This document shows positions 1-11,700 of a DNA stretch of 21,449 nucleotides, piece after piece. The first letter of the stretch is position 1; the number at the start of each line of letters is the position of its first letter. A program made the position numbers and the translations under genes. Source of the stretch: a virus. The stretch is from positions 1 to 21,449 of IMG/VR virus record IMGVR_UViG_3300020408_000052. One strand, 5' to 3'. The notes under the pieces are model-generated. The model did not search any database and had not been told where the DNA came from. It was given only the letters and a program-made list of their open reading frames with translations.

Positions 1-80
1 TCACTGGAAGTAGTATCTAATTGACCATCAACTAGATCAACAAGTAAACTACCATCTGTTTTGTTTAATTTATAACTCAT
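1..80 (-). CDS. Phage tail fibre-type protein, 5' end only (runs off the window)
   Basis: Only the first 26 codons are present; the gene continues past base 1. The start ATG (80-78) shares one base with the TAA stop of the upstream 676-residue fibre gene (TAATG). A strong Shine-Dalgarno GGAGG sits six bases upstream, inside the last codons of that gene, so start choice is firm and translation is probably coupled. The visible protein begins MSYKLNKTDGSLLVDLVDGQ and continues LDTTSS. This resembles the N-terminal pattern of the neighbouring 676-residue fibre (MSY start, then a G-x-(L/I)-x-V stretch and a TS pair) and of tail fibre genes I recall from marine T4-like phages. The N-terminus of such fibres is likely the virion-attachment part, so this looks like a second, paralogous fibre. 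The rest of the protein, including the receptor-binding end, cannot be seen. Confidence 0.8.
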   Translation of the reverse strand, partial: MSYKLNKTDGSLLVDLVDGQLDTTSS

Positions 81-2110
81 TAAATGCCTCCAGTATAAAT
101 TATATAATTCAATGTGATGTAAGGATTCATTACATCCATCTGTTGTCCTATTGTGCCACTTATTCCACCTGAATTAGGTAATTGTTGTGCACCTGTTGTA
201 TTTGTTAAATCAGGTCCATCTCTAGTTGTCACTTCATTATCTGTTGACGCACCTGCAATATTTCTTGAAGCAAAGAATTGATCGCCATTGTTTGCTCTCA
301 TGTTGTGTTCGTGATCCGGTAGGTTTTCTTTTGTGATTGTTTTCTTCTCATCACCTGCACCTTGACCTAAATTATCTGCCGCTACCGCAGTAACTCTGTC
401 TGCTGAACCTTGACCTAAACCTGGATTTGCCATATTGTCTTTACCTAGTGGGAATCTGCCTCGTAAATCAGGTAATTTAAATACAGCCGAAGTTGTAGGC
501 GTTCCGTATTGTGTTCCTATTACACCATAAAGTGTGCTGTACACCGCTCTGCTTATTTCTGCACCATCACACATCAACCAGTTAGCAGGAGCAGTGGCAC
601 CTGCAAATAAAGTTATTGAACCTACTGGTGGAGTTGGAATAGTGCTTACAATGTTACCAACAGTAGTTTTAAAAATTCCTGATGTGCCTTGTGTTCTATT
701 GATTATTAATTCATCACTTACTTGACTTGTTGTTGTTAATGTTTGGTTACCAATAAACGAATTGCTTATACTTGTATTAAAAGTTTTAGATGTGCCGCCT
801 GTTTGTCCATCAAAAGTAAAACTTGTTGCTGTAACATCACCAGTCATGTTAAATGTTGTTGCTTGAGTCAATTTATTAGATGAACCTGCTGTACCTGATA
901 CTGTACCACTTACGTTTCCTGTTAGGTTTCCAACAAAAGTATTTGCATAAACATTTCCGTATTGATTATTTGTAGAACCTAGGTTGTGTATGTTATTTGC
1001 AGAAGGTGTAATGTTGTTTGCAGTTAAATTACCTGCAATACTTGTATCATTACCAACAAATAATTTTTTAGCAACACCTAAACCACCCTTAACAACAAGA
1101 GAACCTGAACCAATATTAGTTGCATCAGTTGTATCATTTGCTGTTACTATGCCATCTGCGGACAAAGTGCCTGCAACATCTAGCACAGCAGTTGGATTTG
1201 TTTTCATCACACCAACTTGTCCTGCTGAACTCAATCTCATCACAGTAGTTGTTGTGCCTTGGTTGTTTAATCTGAAATCTATTTCTTCATCTAGTGTGCC
1301 TAATTGGAATATACCTGCTTGTTGTTCAACAAACATTTTAAATGATCCTGCGGCACCTACTTCTATACCATCATCTGTTTTTATTTTAATTGGAAAATCT
1401 GTTAATGAAGTTGTATCTGCTCTTAAAAAATTACCTGCCGCAACTGTTGAACCACTTACAACAAGAGCATCTGCTTTTTCGGCTGTGCCATAAAATTTAC
1501 CAACACCGTCTCCTTTGATATTTGCTATACTTAAATTTATTCCTGGACGCAGTTGTGAAAAACCAGGTATTGTAGATTTTGGAGTGAATGAATCTGTGGC
1601 AATAATTGCCGCTGTTTGAGCCGCAACTTCTAATTTTATAATTGTGTAGTCTAAATCATCAGTTCCTTTGATTGTTGTAGGTGTTGCACCAGTTGTCAAT
1701 CCTGAACTGTATTGTGGGCCTACTAGAATCCAACCTGATCCTGTGAATAGATATAATTGTTGTTGATCTGTATCAACCCATAAATCACCTGTAATACTTT
1801 CTGAAGCACTTGGTTGATTAATGGCTTTTTTAAGTCCGCCTGATGCTACCCATGTTGTACCATCATAAATTTTTAATTGGTTTACACCTGCTGTTGTATC
1901 AAACCAAGTTTGACCTTGTATTGGTCTTAATGGAGCCGTGCTATTAGCAAAATTTTCTAATACGTGTAGAAAATTCTCTGCTATAATTGTACCATATGAT
2001 GTTGTGTTTTTTCCTGGAAACTGTAAACTAGTTTGACTGTTCACTGTGTTGTCTTCGACAGTGATAGTACCTTTGTTTACTGCATCAGAAAAACTTATGG
2101 TATATGACAT
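80..2110 (-). CDS. Tail fibre protein with C-terminal phage tail-collar domain
   Basis: A 676-residue structural protein, probably a host-contacting tail or short-tail fibre. The N-terminus (about residues 1-60) has the marine T4-like fibre pattern (GTITVEDN, then FPGKNTTSYG and AENFLHVLENFAN). Two tandem WFDT/WVDT repeats follow at about 65-89 and 107-130, each ending in a TGSGW- or DGTTW-like turn. The middle (about 200-480) is rich in G, N, T and S with short beta-type repeats such as NLTGNVSGTVSGT, as expected of a trimeric fibre shaft. From about residue 493 comes a tail-collar domain (Pfam PF07484 type): PVGSITLFAGATAP, NWLMCDG, then LPDLRGRFPLG, a LPDHEHN motif near 597, and a closing MNPYITLNYIIYTGG. 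The architecture recalls T4 gp12 and microcystin-dependent-protein-like tail proteins. The start ATG at 2110 has AGGGG six bases upstream, inside the end of the preceding gene, three bases after whose stop it begins. Receptor unknown. Confidence 0.9.
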   Translation of the reverse strand: MSYTISFSDAVNKGTITVEDNTVNSQTSLQFPGKNTTSYGTIIAENFLHVLENFANSTAPLRPIQGQTWFDTTAGVNQLKIYDGTTWVASGGLKKAINQPSASESITGDLWVDTDQQQLYLFTGSGWILVGPQYSSGLTTGATPTTIKGTDDLDYTIIKLEVAAQTAAIIATDSFTPKSTIPGFSQLRPGINLSIANIKGDGVGKFYGTAEKADALVVSGSTVAAGNFLRADTTSLTDFPIKIKTDDGIEVGAAGSFKMFVEQQAGIFQLGTLDEEIDFRLNNQGTTTTVMRLSSAGQVGVMKTNPTAVLDVAGTLSADGIVTANDTTDATNIGSGSLVVKGGLGVAKKLFVGNDTSIAGNLTANNITPSANNIHNLGSTNNQYGNVYANTFVGNLTGNVSGTVSGTAGSSNKLTQATTFNMTGDVTATSFTFDGQTGGTSKTFNTSISNSFIGNQTLTTTSQVSDELIINRTQGTSGIFKTTVGNIVSTIPTPPVGSITLFAGATAPANWLMCDGAEISRAVYSTLYGVIGTQYGTPTTSAVFKLPDLRGRFPLGKDNMANPGLGQGSADRVTAVAADNLGQGAGDEKKTITKENLPDHEHNMRANNGDQFFASRNIAGASTDNEVTTRDGPDLTNTTGAQQLPNSGGISGTIGQQMDVMNPYITLNYIIYTGGI

Positions 2111-2113
2111 CTA

Positions 2114-2725
2114 TTACCCCTCGTTAAAACCTGTCAAACTTTGTACTCTAACAGTGTAATCTATTTGCACTAATCTGTTTAAACTTTTTTGTACAGGATG
2201 AAAAACCACGTGTGTTAAAAGTTTACCTGTGCCACTTGGCGAATAACTAACAAGTCCTAATTCATCAAACACATATAAACTATTTGCCTGCGATGCTTGA
2301 TCAACTGCATCTTGTCCATTTGGCTCACCGTAATCTAAAAGACAAGTAACAAGAACATCTGTATAATTTGTTCCGTTTACGTGTCTAGTTTCTATTTTAT
2401 TTCTCTGAGGATCTAAGTTTGTTACACTTCTATCATCAACTACTTTGCTATATGTTTGATTATACAGACTTGCATTTGTGCCAGTACTGTTAGGAGTCAA
2501 ATATGTAATAATTCCTGTTGGATCAACACTTGTTCCGCCGTTACCAAACGCCATTGAATTAATAAAACCTTGACCTTGATTAGCAACACTCTCCGCTAAA
2601 GCAATACTCATGTTCTCATAGTGAATTGCATTGCGTTTATTGACGAAAACAGCGCCTGATTCAGGGTCATGTATCTTAATATGACCTTGTATTAAAACTC
2701 CGTTGTTTTCATTAAATTTACTCAT
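2114..2725 (-). CDS. Conserved phage virion structural protein, 203 residues
   Basis: I recognise this as a protein conserved next to the baseplate and fibre genes of marine T4-like phages, but its exact role is not known to me. Visible blocks are GHIKIHDPESGAVFVNKRNA (about 14-33), HYENMSIALAESVANQG, a glycine-rich AFGNGGTSVDPTGIITYLTP, then FDELGLVSY and LLTHVVFHPVQKSLNRLVQI near the C-terminus. There is no signal peptide, membrane segment or obvious enzyme motif. Such a small, beta-rich protein between a baseplate gene and a fibre gene could be a connector or fibre-attachment protein; that is inference from position. The start is supported by GGAG five bases upstream of ATG and by a late promoter box 19 bases upstream. 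The gene ends three bases before the tail fibre gene, so the two are probably cotranslated. It could also be a counterpart of one of the small T4 baseplate or pin proteins, but I see no specific motif for that. Confidence 0.82.
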   Translation of the reverse strand: MSKFNENNGVLIQGHIKIHDPESGAVFVNKRNAIHYENMSIALAESVANQGQGFINSMAFGNGGTSVDPTGIITYLTPNSTGTNASLYNQTYSKVVDDRSVTNLDPQRNKIETRHVNGTNYTDVLVTCLLDYGEPNGQDAVDQASQANSLYVFDELGLVSYSPSGTGKLLTHVVFHPVQKSLNRLVQIDYTVRVQSLTGFNEG

Positions 2726-2744
2726 TTATGCTCCAATTTCTATT

Positions 2745-2754
2745 GTATTTATTG
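2745..2754 (-). promoter_or_regulatory. Putative T4-type late promoter box upstream of the 203-residue gene
   Basis: On the minus strand the sequence reads CAATAAATAC. It matches seven of eight positions of the T4 late promoter box TATAAATA (AATAAATA here). The box ends 19 bases before the ATG, so a transcript starting about six bases downstream would have a leader of roughly 15 bases holding the Shine-Dalgarno GGAG. An identical 10-mer lies at almost the same distance from gp6. The last codon (CAA) and stop (TAA) of the giant gene are part of the box. Promoter activity is inferred, not shown. Confidence 0.65.
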
Positions 2755-5700
2755 CGGCGGAGCCACTTCTTTTTGACGTATGAATCTTGCGATGTCATTA
2801 TCCGTCTGACTCAGTGGATCTGTGCCTTCTTGCCAAATTTTACCTTGTTTACGTATCACCACAATTTTGGCATTTGCGGCTGGTGTATTAGTAAATGTAA
2901 TCACAGGATTTACACCATCTACTGTGAATTCTGCTGACACAGTGTCATCTGCTTCAGGACTGTCCTGTCCGTTTGCTGGATTGTACTGTGAAATACTGTT
3001 TTTACGCATTCTCTTACCGCCAACAAATAATTCAAATTGATTAGCATTTGTTGGAGTAAACGAAATAGTTAATTGATTATTTGACACATCTGCTCCTGTG
3101 TACACTTCCGATACAAACTCATCTTTGTAAGGAACTGTCTGGAATCCACTTTGATCATGAACTTCTGTGTCAGCAAAGTGTTGAGTTGGTACTCCTGTGC
3201 CATATGTACCTCTTCTTAATTGTTGTAATTTGTTACCATCCTTGATCCAATATTCAATTCTTTCACCATCTATGAAAACAATGCCAGGTAAACTAGCAGT
3301 GATATTTGGTTCCGTTATTCCTGTTGCGTCTTTCAAAACAATTTCTTTGTCATACCAGTACAATGTATTTGCAAGGAAGTATTGTCTATCATTTCCTATA
3401 CGTTTAAAGTGTGTTCTGTTCATCATATCTTTGAACTGTCTGTATGCAAATTTACCAATGAAACTTGGTGCAGAGAAATGCATGACATCTATTTGATCAT
3501 TTTGACTTACAGTTCTAGAAATCAGCACTCTCATTTGATCATTTGACACAGTGTAGTCCACACTTGGTGCTAGCCATTCTCCGTTCAATGACACCCAAAC
3601 ATATTGAGCATCAACTGCCGGCTTACGTAGATAGATTACACCGTTTGTTAATTGATTGTATTGATAATAATCGTCGCTGTTTACTGTGATTGACAATCTA
3701 GCAATCACATCTGCCTGTTCTCTTTCAATGTCTGCTATGTCATGTTTACTGAACTGATAAGCAGTAACTTTTGTATTCTGTGTTGGTGCATTGGTCAATG
3801 TCAACACACCAGCGTCTGATACACTGTATTGTCCATTGTCTATGAACACATCTAAAATATCACCAACAACACCCACACCTGACTCTAGTGTAACACTAGA
3901 ATTTCCTGGATTCCATCTGTATTGTGAACTTGTCATTTCAACATCATTTAAAAATGCTCTTACGTCAGTTGAATTAATACTGCCCGGTACTATTTGCCAA
4001 TTTTCAATTTCATATTCTCTTAATGCTGAAACTTTAAATTGTTTGTACCAACCACTTCTTAACATATTGTCTCCAACTTTAACAATTACATTAGTTGTCA
4101 AAGGCTGTTGAGCAAAAGGTGTTGGCGATAATTGATAAGTTGCTGTGCTTCCGTCACCAGTGAATTCATTTTGCGTAACTTCACTGAATGATTGACTTGC
4201 ACTTTCATATACACAAATACTAATAACAGCATCTATCGCCGGCGCTGTGTTAAATCTAATTGCTACTCTATTTGGTACAGCAAATGAACTGTCTGTTTCT
4301 AAAACTTGGAATGTTGTTCTTTGACCGTTTACTCTAACAAATACTGAAATTTTGCCTGCTGTGTATTTTGCTCTTGTAACAAAGTCAACTGTTGAACCAT
4401 CACCAGTGAATGTATCTACATCTAAAACAGATTCGCCATTGTTGCCCATAGTAATAAAATTAATTTTATTGCCATTTGCAGGTGCACTGTTGAATATGAT
4501 TTTTTTGTTTTGATAATCAACTGTGAATAAATTGCTGTTGTATAATATGTTGTTTACTGAAACAAATACAGCATCAGCACTTTGCGGATAATCTGTGTAA
4601 GCAAATTCAGTTGTAGTACCATCACCTATATAATTGTAACTGTTAATTTTACTTCCAGTGTTTGAACCTCTATCATAAACTTGTATGTCTAATGTGTCTA
4701 AAACTTGTCCTGGTACAAATTCTTCAGGTCCATGCGATGACGTCGGAGTTACAAATCCATCTCCATCAACATTTATATCCTCAGCACTTAAACCTTGTGC
4801 TGTAGAGTATGCTAAATCACCACCTTGTAAAAGTGTATCAACTTCTTTAGGATCAGGTAAGAAAGAACCATCGCTTGATGATTTTCTTATTATTATTGTG
4901 TCATTGCCCGTTTCAACAGCACTGATATCGACAGTTTTTGTAGAGCCGTCACCAATGATTGTTTCCATTACAGCATTGACATTTGTTTGCTGTGGTGTTC
5001 CAAAATTTGGATCATCAACTCTTACACCATTTCTGTATACATTGTATTGTACATTGGCTTCTAATGTTTTAGAAAGTGTTAATGATAATGTACTTTGATC
5101 CAGATAGAAAACTTCGTCTTCATAACTTTCATCATACGTGTCCCACTCACCATCCATAAACGGTTGGTTGTCCCAGCCTGATTTATTTTCAAATCCTATA
5201 CTACGTACTTCTACTCCACCATAGTCTATACCTTCAATTACCTGTGCAAGTTCCTTGCCTGGCATTCCAGCAGTTGGAGAGTAATATAAATTCACTCTAT
5301 CTTGTGTTTGTAACACATCTTGATCAATCAAATATTCTATAGATATATTTGCGTTGTTTGCCGGAGGTAAAGTGAATGAAACATAACCACAATTTCTTGT
5401 GTACGATTTAGTTTCATCTACATCATTATTAAAAGTGTATTCGCTTCTTAATTTTAATTGATTGTTTACTTTTACTTTGACAGTTGTTGTACGTAAATCC
5501 ATTGGCCATTTCAATTTAAATTTCAATTGACTTGCGTTGCCAGAGAATGTTTCTGTTCTTGTTAAATTAGCAAGTAAAAGATCTCCAGTTGTTCTGTCAA
5601 ATTTTACACCAATGTGCGTTGATCTAACAAGGCTATCACCTAAAACTGCATTGGCTTCAGCAACTGTGCCTGTAGTTGATCCTAAAATGTTTACTGTTGG

Positions 5701-8700
5701 AGCACCAATGTATCCACTACCACCATTTGTTACATTTATTCTGTTTATTGTTCCATTTTTGATATATGCTGTTGCTGTGGCTCCAGAACCTCCGCCCCCA
5801 ACTATTTCTATTGTAGGTGCGTTTTTGTAAAGTGTTCCACCTTGTTTTATATTAATAGACTTGATTGAAAAACCTACATTATCTTTCCAATGTTTGTTTG
5901 GATAAGTGTTTATGTTGTCTGCATTTACTAATGCATTGTTTTCTACCCTAATATTTGAAGGAGTAATTACTCCATTGATATATCTTGGCGGTAAATCAAA
6001 ATCTGTTAAAGAAGTATTAGTAGGTTCAATTTTATCATAAGAACTTACATATTCTCTAATTTTAGATTTGTATGGTTTTATTTCTTTAATGTAATCTTCA
6101 TAGTTGGATAGATTATCATTTTTAAATGTGACTTTTTGTTTCAAGTCGCCTACATTGTGTTGTGCTGTAACAAAACTTGTTTTAAATACCCAATCATTTA
6201 GAGTATCTTCTGATAAAGCATATCTAATACTTGCAAAGAACAATTTGTTGTATTCTAATTTTAATTCTTCAACAAATATGCTGTCCCTTACAGTTTGTAA
6301 AATAATTCTTGTTTCTTCAATAGGCTGTCTATCATAAAGTTGAACGTCAAAACTATTTGAATCAAAACCTATATTTTGATTTGCGTAATCATATAATTTT
6401 GTGTTAAATTGTATTGTTCCATTCTGTCTTCCCACAGTTTTGTAATTTACTGTGTAGTCAACATCCTCTTTATTATCTACTTTTTCTAATAGTAACCAGC
6501 CACCTGTGCCCACAGTTTCAATTTTTACTATGTCGCCTATATCACACTCGATTGCGTCTAATTCATAAGTTTGTGAAACTTTTTTATCAATGGCAGTAAG
6601 TTCACTGTATCCTGTGTCATACCAATCAGCATAGTTCCAATACAATCCAACATTGTAACTTTGTATTCTTGTACGTGTCCAACCCTCTGTTGTGTAAGAG
6701 TATATTGCCCATTTGCCTGTAACAGTGCTGTCTGCATTTACTAAAGCACTGAAATCACGCACAGTGATTGTGTCTATTGACTTGTAATTACTACCTTGTT
6801 CACGTACAACAGCATTTGACACTGAACCATTTACGTCTATTGATAATTCTATTACTGCACCTGATCCTGTTGTTGTGTTTATTGTTATTGTTGGTTTAAA
6901 TTTATAACCTTTACCTGCGTCTGAAACAAATACAGATTTAATTTTTCCGTCTTCAATTGTTGGAACTAGAGTTGCTGTTTTTACTGTACCAACACCAACA
7001 AATTGTAAATCTTTTTCTGTGTCAACTGTAACATCATACAAACCTGTTGCTGTTAAAGGTGCTGGATCAGATTTTGTTAAACTGGATAAGTCTACTTCAT
7101 CTACAATTAAGTTAGAAATTAATGTGCTGTTGATTCTTTCAATTGCTTGTTTCAAAGCCTCTTGTTTGTTTTTGAACCAACTTTGTCTTGGTTGCATCAA
7201 CGTACCATATTTTAATTTTTCACTTAATTCAGGATCTGGAACGTGATTTTCTAATTCATCGTAACCAATTAAACTGTTGAACCAAACAGTTTCAATGTCT
7301 GTTGGGATTTTGCTAGACGCTAAATTTTCAGTTACTATTGCATACTCTTCATGAATATCATTATTTGTGGCTGTGTTAATCAACCTAAAGTTTATTACAG
7401 CATCTTTATCACTTATTAATCCGCCACAGTTTACAATAGCAAATTTATTTGAACCAAATATCGTTACATATTTGTATCCTTGAGATCTTGGATCTTTAAT
7501 TAATTTTGACACGCCATTTGCAGATAAACTTCTTCCTTCAATCTGCGGAATCGATGTTTTATCTTTTACCCAGTAAAAATAAACATTTGTAAACACACCT
7601 GCAACTTGATCATATTGTTTTTTCAACACAAAGTTATTAGTGTTTGAAACTGTGCCTGTTATACCTAAAGATAAACCTTCTGGACTTGCACTTAAAGTAT
7701 TCCACTGAGTAGGCGTGTATTTTGATTGTGTCCATTCATGTATATCTATTGTTGCTCCTGGAAACAATTTATTCCAGTAAGCATTATTGAAAATTATATT
7801 ACTTTGATAAGGATAATAGTATTGTGCTTTGCTTATATCCCACCATAATCTTCCTACCTGGGTGTGGTCCCAATGATTCAAATCATCTTGTTTTGTGGAG
7901 CCTGATTGATTGTAGTATGCTGGATCATATTTTGTTTTGTAGAAAATTTCTTCTTCTGCTGGCCCTGGTATTTTTCCAAAGATCGGATCAATATAATCTA
8001 GATTTGCCAAAACTTTTTTAGTTTTTTTATTGTATAAGAATACACTTTTAATTTTTGTTAAATCAGGTTGTTCTATTCCACCAACAGTTTCATGTACACT
8101 TGTCCAGTTATTTGCATCTTGAGATCTACGGAAGTCAATAGTTGTACCTACTTCTTCATCTATTAATTGTAGATTAGGCATTCCAACATAAACGTGGTTT
8201 ACATTTACTAACAAATTAGAACCAAATTGCTGTATGCTTGTATCTGCATAAGTGAATTTTTCTGCATACAATAATGTGTTATCAAATTTTTCATAAATGT
8301 GAATTGTACCTGTGTCTTGTACAATTTTTGTGAATGACGTCATTTCATTATCGAAACTTGTTGTGCCACTATCAAAAGCAGTGTTAATTGTCATGTCACC
8401 TTTTAAACTTGTTACAGCAAGAATATCTCCACTGAAAGATAAAGCATATCCAAAGTTTTCACTTACTTCTTTAGCAGGACTTGTTAAAGTTTGTGTTAGT
8501 GAATATAGACCTGAATCGTCTGTTGCTTTCTTGTAAACATAAACAGCACCCATATCTATATCAGTAAAGTCTTTTAGAGGAGATCCAACAGCGATTAATT
8601 CACCATCGCCACTGATACTGATATCAGCACCAAAATTAATTGTAGGTCCTGAATCATCTGGTGCAGTGATTGTTTGTTTGTATGTGTAATGATTGTCATG

Positions 8701-11700
8701 CAATCTGTAAACAATTATTTTTTGACTGTCATTTGAATACAATACATTTGCAATAATATTGTTTCCATTTGTGTCAATGTCAAATCTATTTCCAAACTGA
8801 ACCATGCTGTTTTGATCTAGAGTACTATCATTCTCTAATTCAACTCCAGAATCATTTGGAATGTAGCCTAAGAAATCTGTGTGCGTATTCTGTAGTTGCC
8901 AATTTGCTGTGTCAAATGCACCAGCAATCATATTAGTTGTTGCTTTGTACAATTGATTGTTATACACAACTAGTTCACCTGTTTGATAAGCCACTGTGTT
9001 TTCAAATACGCCTCTGTATTGAGGATCAATACCTAACCACCAATTTTTAGTAGCACTGTTTTCTATGAAATAAATTTTGCCTGGTAAATTTGTAGTGCCG
9101 TCACCTTCTGCACCAATGTACGCAACAGTTTCACTGCCCACTGTTCTAATTTTAATCCTAGAACCAAATCTTAATCCAGTGGCGGCGTCAGGTATGCTGT
9201 AACCACCTGCAAAACTAAATTGTCCACTAGTTTCTTTTTTGTACACAAGGAAACAACCTTGGTTAGTGAACGCACTCTGTACACCTTCGCCTATTGGAAT
9301 GTTGTAAACTTGTATCCAATCTCTATTGACACTGCTTGGTGTGTTTGCAGAAACATTAATACCATCCAATGTTTGTTCGTCCCAAGTCCAATATTCAATA
9401 TCTCTTCCAAAGTATTCTGTGATTGTGCCTGAGAAGTTAATTGGTGCTGTGTGTTCAAACACTAATAAATTACCAATTATTCCTGGAGGCATATTGCTAT
9501 CTGTAAATGCTGTTTGTTCAATATTACCTAACAATCTATTTGGTGTACCTACAACTGTGATCGTTCCATTGAAGCCTGCATTGGAACCTTGTACAAATGG
9601 CATACCATTGCCTGATAAATTTTTGATCCATAATCTATATTTTTGCAATCCTGTATATTGAATTGCCGCCACTGTACCTTCTCCACCAAAGCCTGCTGTT
9701 TGTGTGTAAGTAGTATCACATCTGACAACGTCACCAACTGTTGGCACATAGAAGTTTGCGTTATTGTCCGGTTGTGAGTCAACATCAACATAGCCTTCCC
9801 AAACATCATTGATTGTTTTTAATCCGTTGGTGTCAGCATTAGAAATATTCAATCCTGGGAAAGTGTATCTGTTGTTTGACACAGTGTTAAACCAAACATT
9901 GATCTGATCACCTGCCTGTTTGCCTAGTGCATGATAACTTGTTTGAACGTCTGTTCTGATAAAATACTTGTTACTTAACACACTGACTGGCGAACTGTTT
10001 GCCTGCCAACTGTTTGTGCTTTGATCCACATAGTAACTTTGTGAATAAGACAGCATACCGAACTCAGCATTATAAACTGGACCTTGCGGACTGATAGGCA
10101 TCCATGGTATCTCTAATGAGTTATTGAAATGGCTGATTGTTCTTGTTATACCTTGTCTTACAATGTCATATATTACCAAGTGATTAGATGTATCTGCACC
10201 TAAATCTGTTGAAACTGCTGTTGGGAAGTCAACTCTCCACCAGCCGCCTAGGTGATTGTAATCTTCTGTGATCACTCTGTCATAGGCACCTATTTCTAAA
10301 TTTCCAAAATTGATTGAGTCTGAAGTAGAAAATACACCTTGCACATCTTTCAAATAGATAAGAGTTTTTGTTCCAACTTTGTTTACATAAACTACTGTTC
10401 CTTGTGCTGTATCTGTTGTAAGCACATTACCAACCACAGGATCAGTCAATGTTATATCAACTTTAAGAATTTCATCAATTTTTTCAACAATAGGTATTGC
10501 TTGTCCTGTGAATATTTCATTGCTGATTGTTGATACATTAATATTTTCTCCAAACGGTCCTTTTGGATCCTTTTGATAATTGTTTCTGTCTTGGTTATAA
10601 TCTGATGTGAAACTTAAATAATCTAGATATAACTTGTCACCAATTTTTGTGCCGTTGTATTGATCAGCACTTGCTCTTATTAAAAGGTGATTTGTTGTTG
10701 TGCCTGTGTGTACATAATCACCTATTAACATATTAGTGATTGCTGAGCCTGTTGCTTCGTTGTATAAACCCGCGGCATCAAAAGTTGTAAAATCTACTGA
10801 AGGATCTGCACCAATAATTTGATTAGTTGCTCTCCATAATTGTTTTTTGTATTGAACAATATTTCCTGTTGCATAATTTTGTGTGTCAACAAATTGTCCT
10901 TTGTATTCTGTTTTTAGATTGCTGGCATCTGGAGCACCAACTAAAATGTAATCACCTTCTGGGGAAATTTCCATTGCTTGTCCAAATTTACTGTTTGAAC
11001 CAAATAAATCTGTCTGCTGATAGATAGGATCTACAGTTGGTGATTGAATTACTTGTATCAGTCTTAATGTAGCACTTTCAGTTCCTCTACTGAACACATA
11101 AATTTGTCCATCATTTTCATCTGGTTGTCCTACTAATAGTATTGTGTTATTTTTGTTTGCTGATAATACTTGTCCAAAACTTACATCACCTGAATCTGTT
11201 GTTGAACTTACTGTGTCATGCTGTTTGAAAACAAATTTATTGTTTACAATTTTCCATTTACCATCATTACTTTGATCTACCCAGAATTTTTCATCATCTT
11301 TTAATCCTTGATCAACAATTCTTTGATTTATTTCTGCAATATCAGACACACGACTTGTAACAAGTCTTCTTACAAATCCTACTGCTGTTGTAATAGATTG
11401 GAATCCTGTTTTTGGTTCGCACACAATTTGATTTAAAGATACTGAACTACATTTTAACACATAGTCAGAACCATTTGCATTCACAACAAAAATCTCTCCA
11501 ACTGCCATTTCAGCATTGTTTAAAGTGGTAACTGTGATTCCATTAGGACCTGCAACAACACTTGTGATTGTTTGATTAGTATTTGAATATCTAAACACAT
11601 TCCATGAATTGTTGTAGTTTCCTACCCAAACATATTGTCCATCTTTTAATGTTGTTAAAGTTGTGCTTGTCAATAAATCATCATAACTGCCAACTGTAAC

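Noticed and set aside
984-1493. Plus-strand open frame of 169 codons opposite the tail fibre gene
   Set aside because: It mirrors the fibre gene, has no ribosome site or known motif, and its hydrophobic make-up is what reading a G/T/N/S-rich gene backwards gives. All other plus-strand frames were rejected in the same way.
2726-2748. Possible terminator at the end of the giant gene
   Set aside because: No stem followed by a T-run is visible on the minus strand in this short gap; the sequence is better explained by a promoter box and ribosome site.
9549-9809. Minus-strand frame of 86 codons within the giant gene in another frame
   Set aside because: It is wholly internal to a clearly coding frame, with no promoter box, ribosome site or motif. 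The same holds for the frames at 15663-15878 and 16635-16823.
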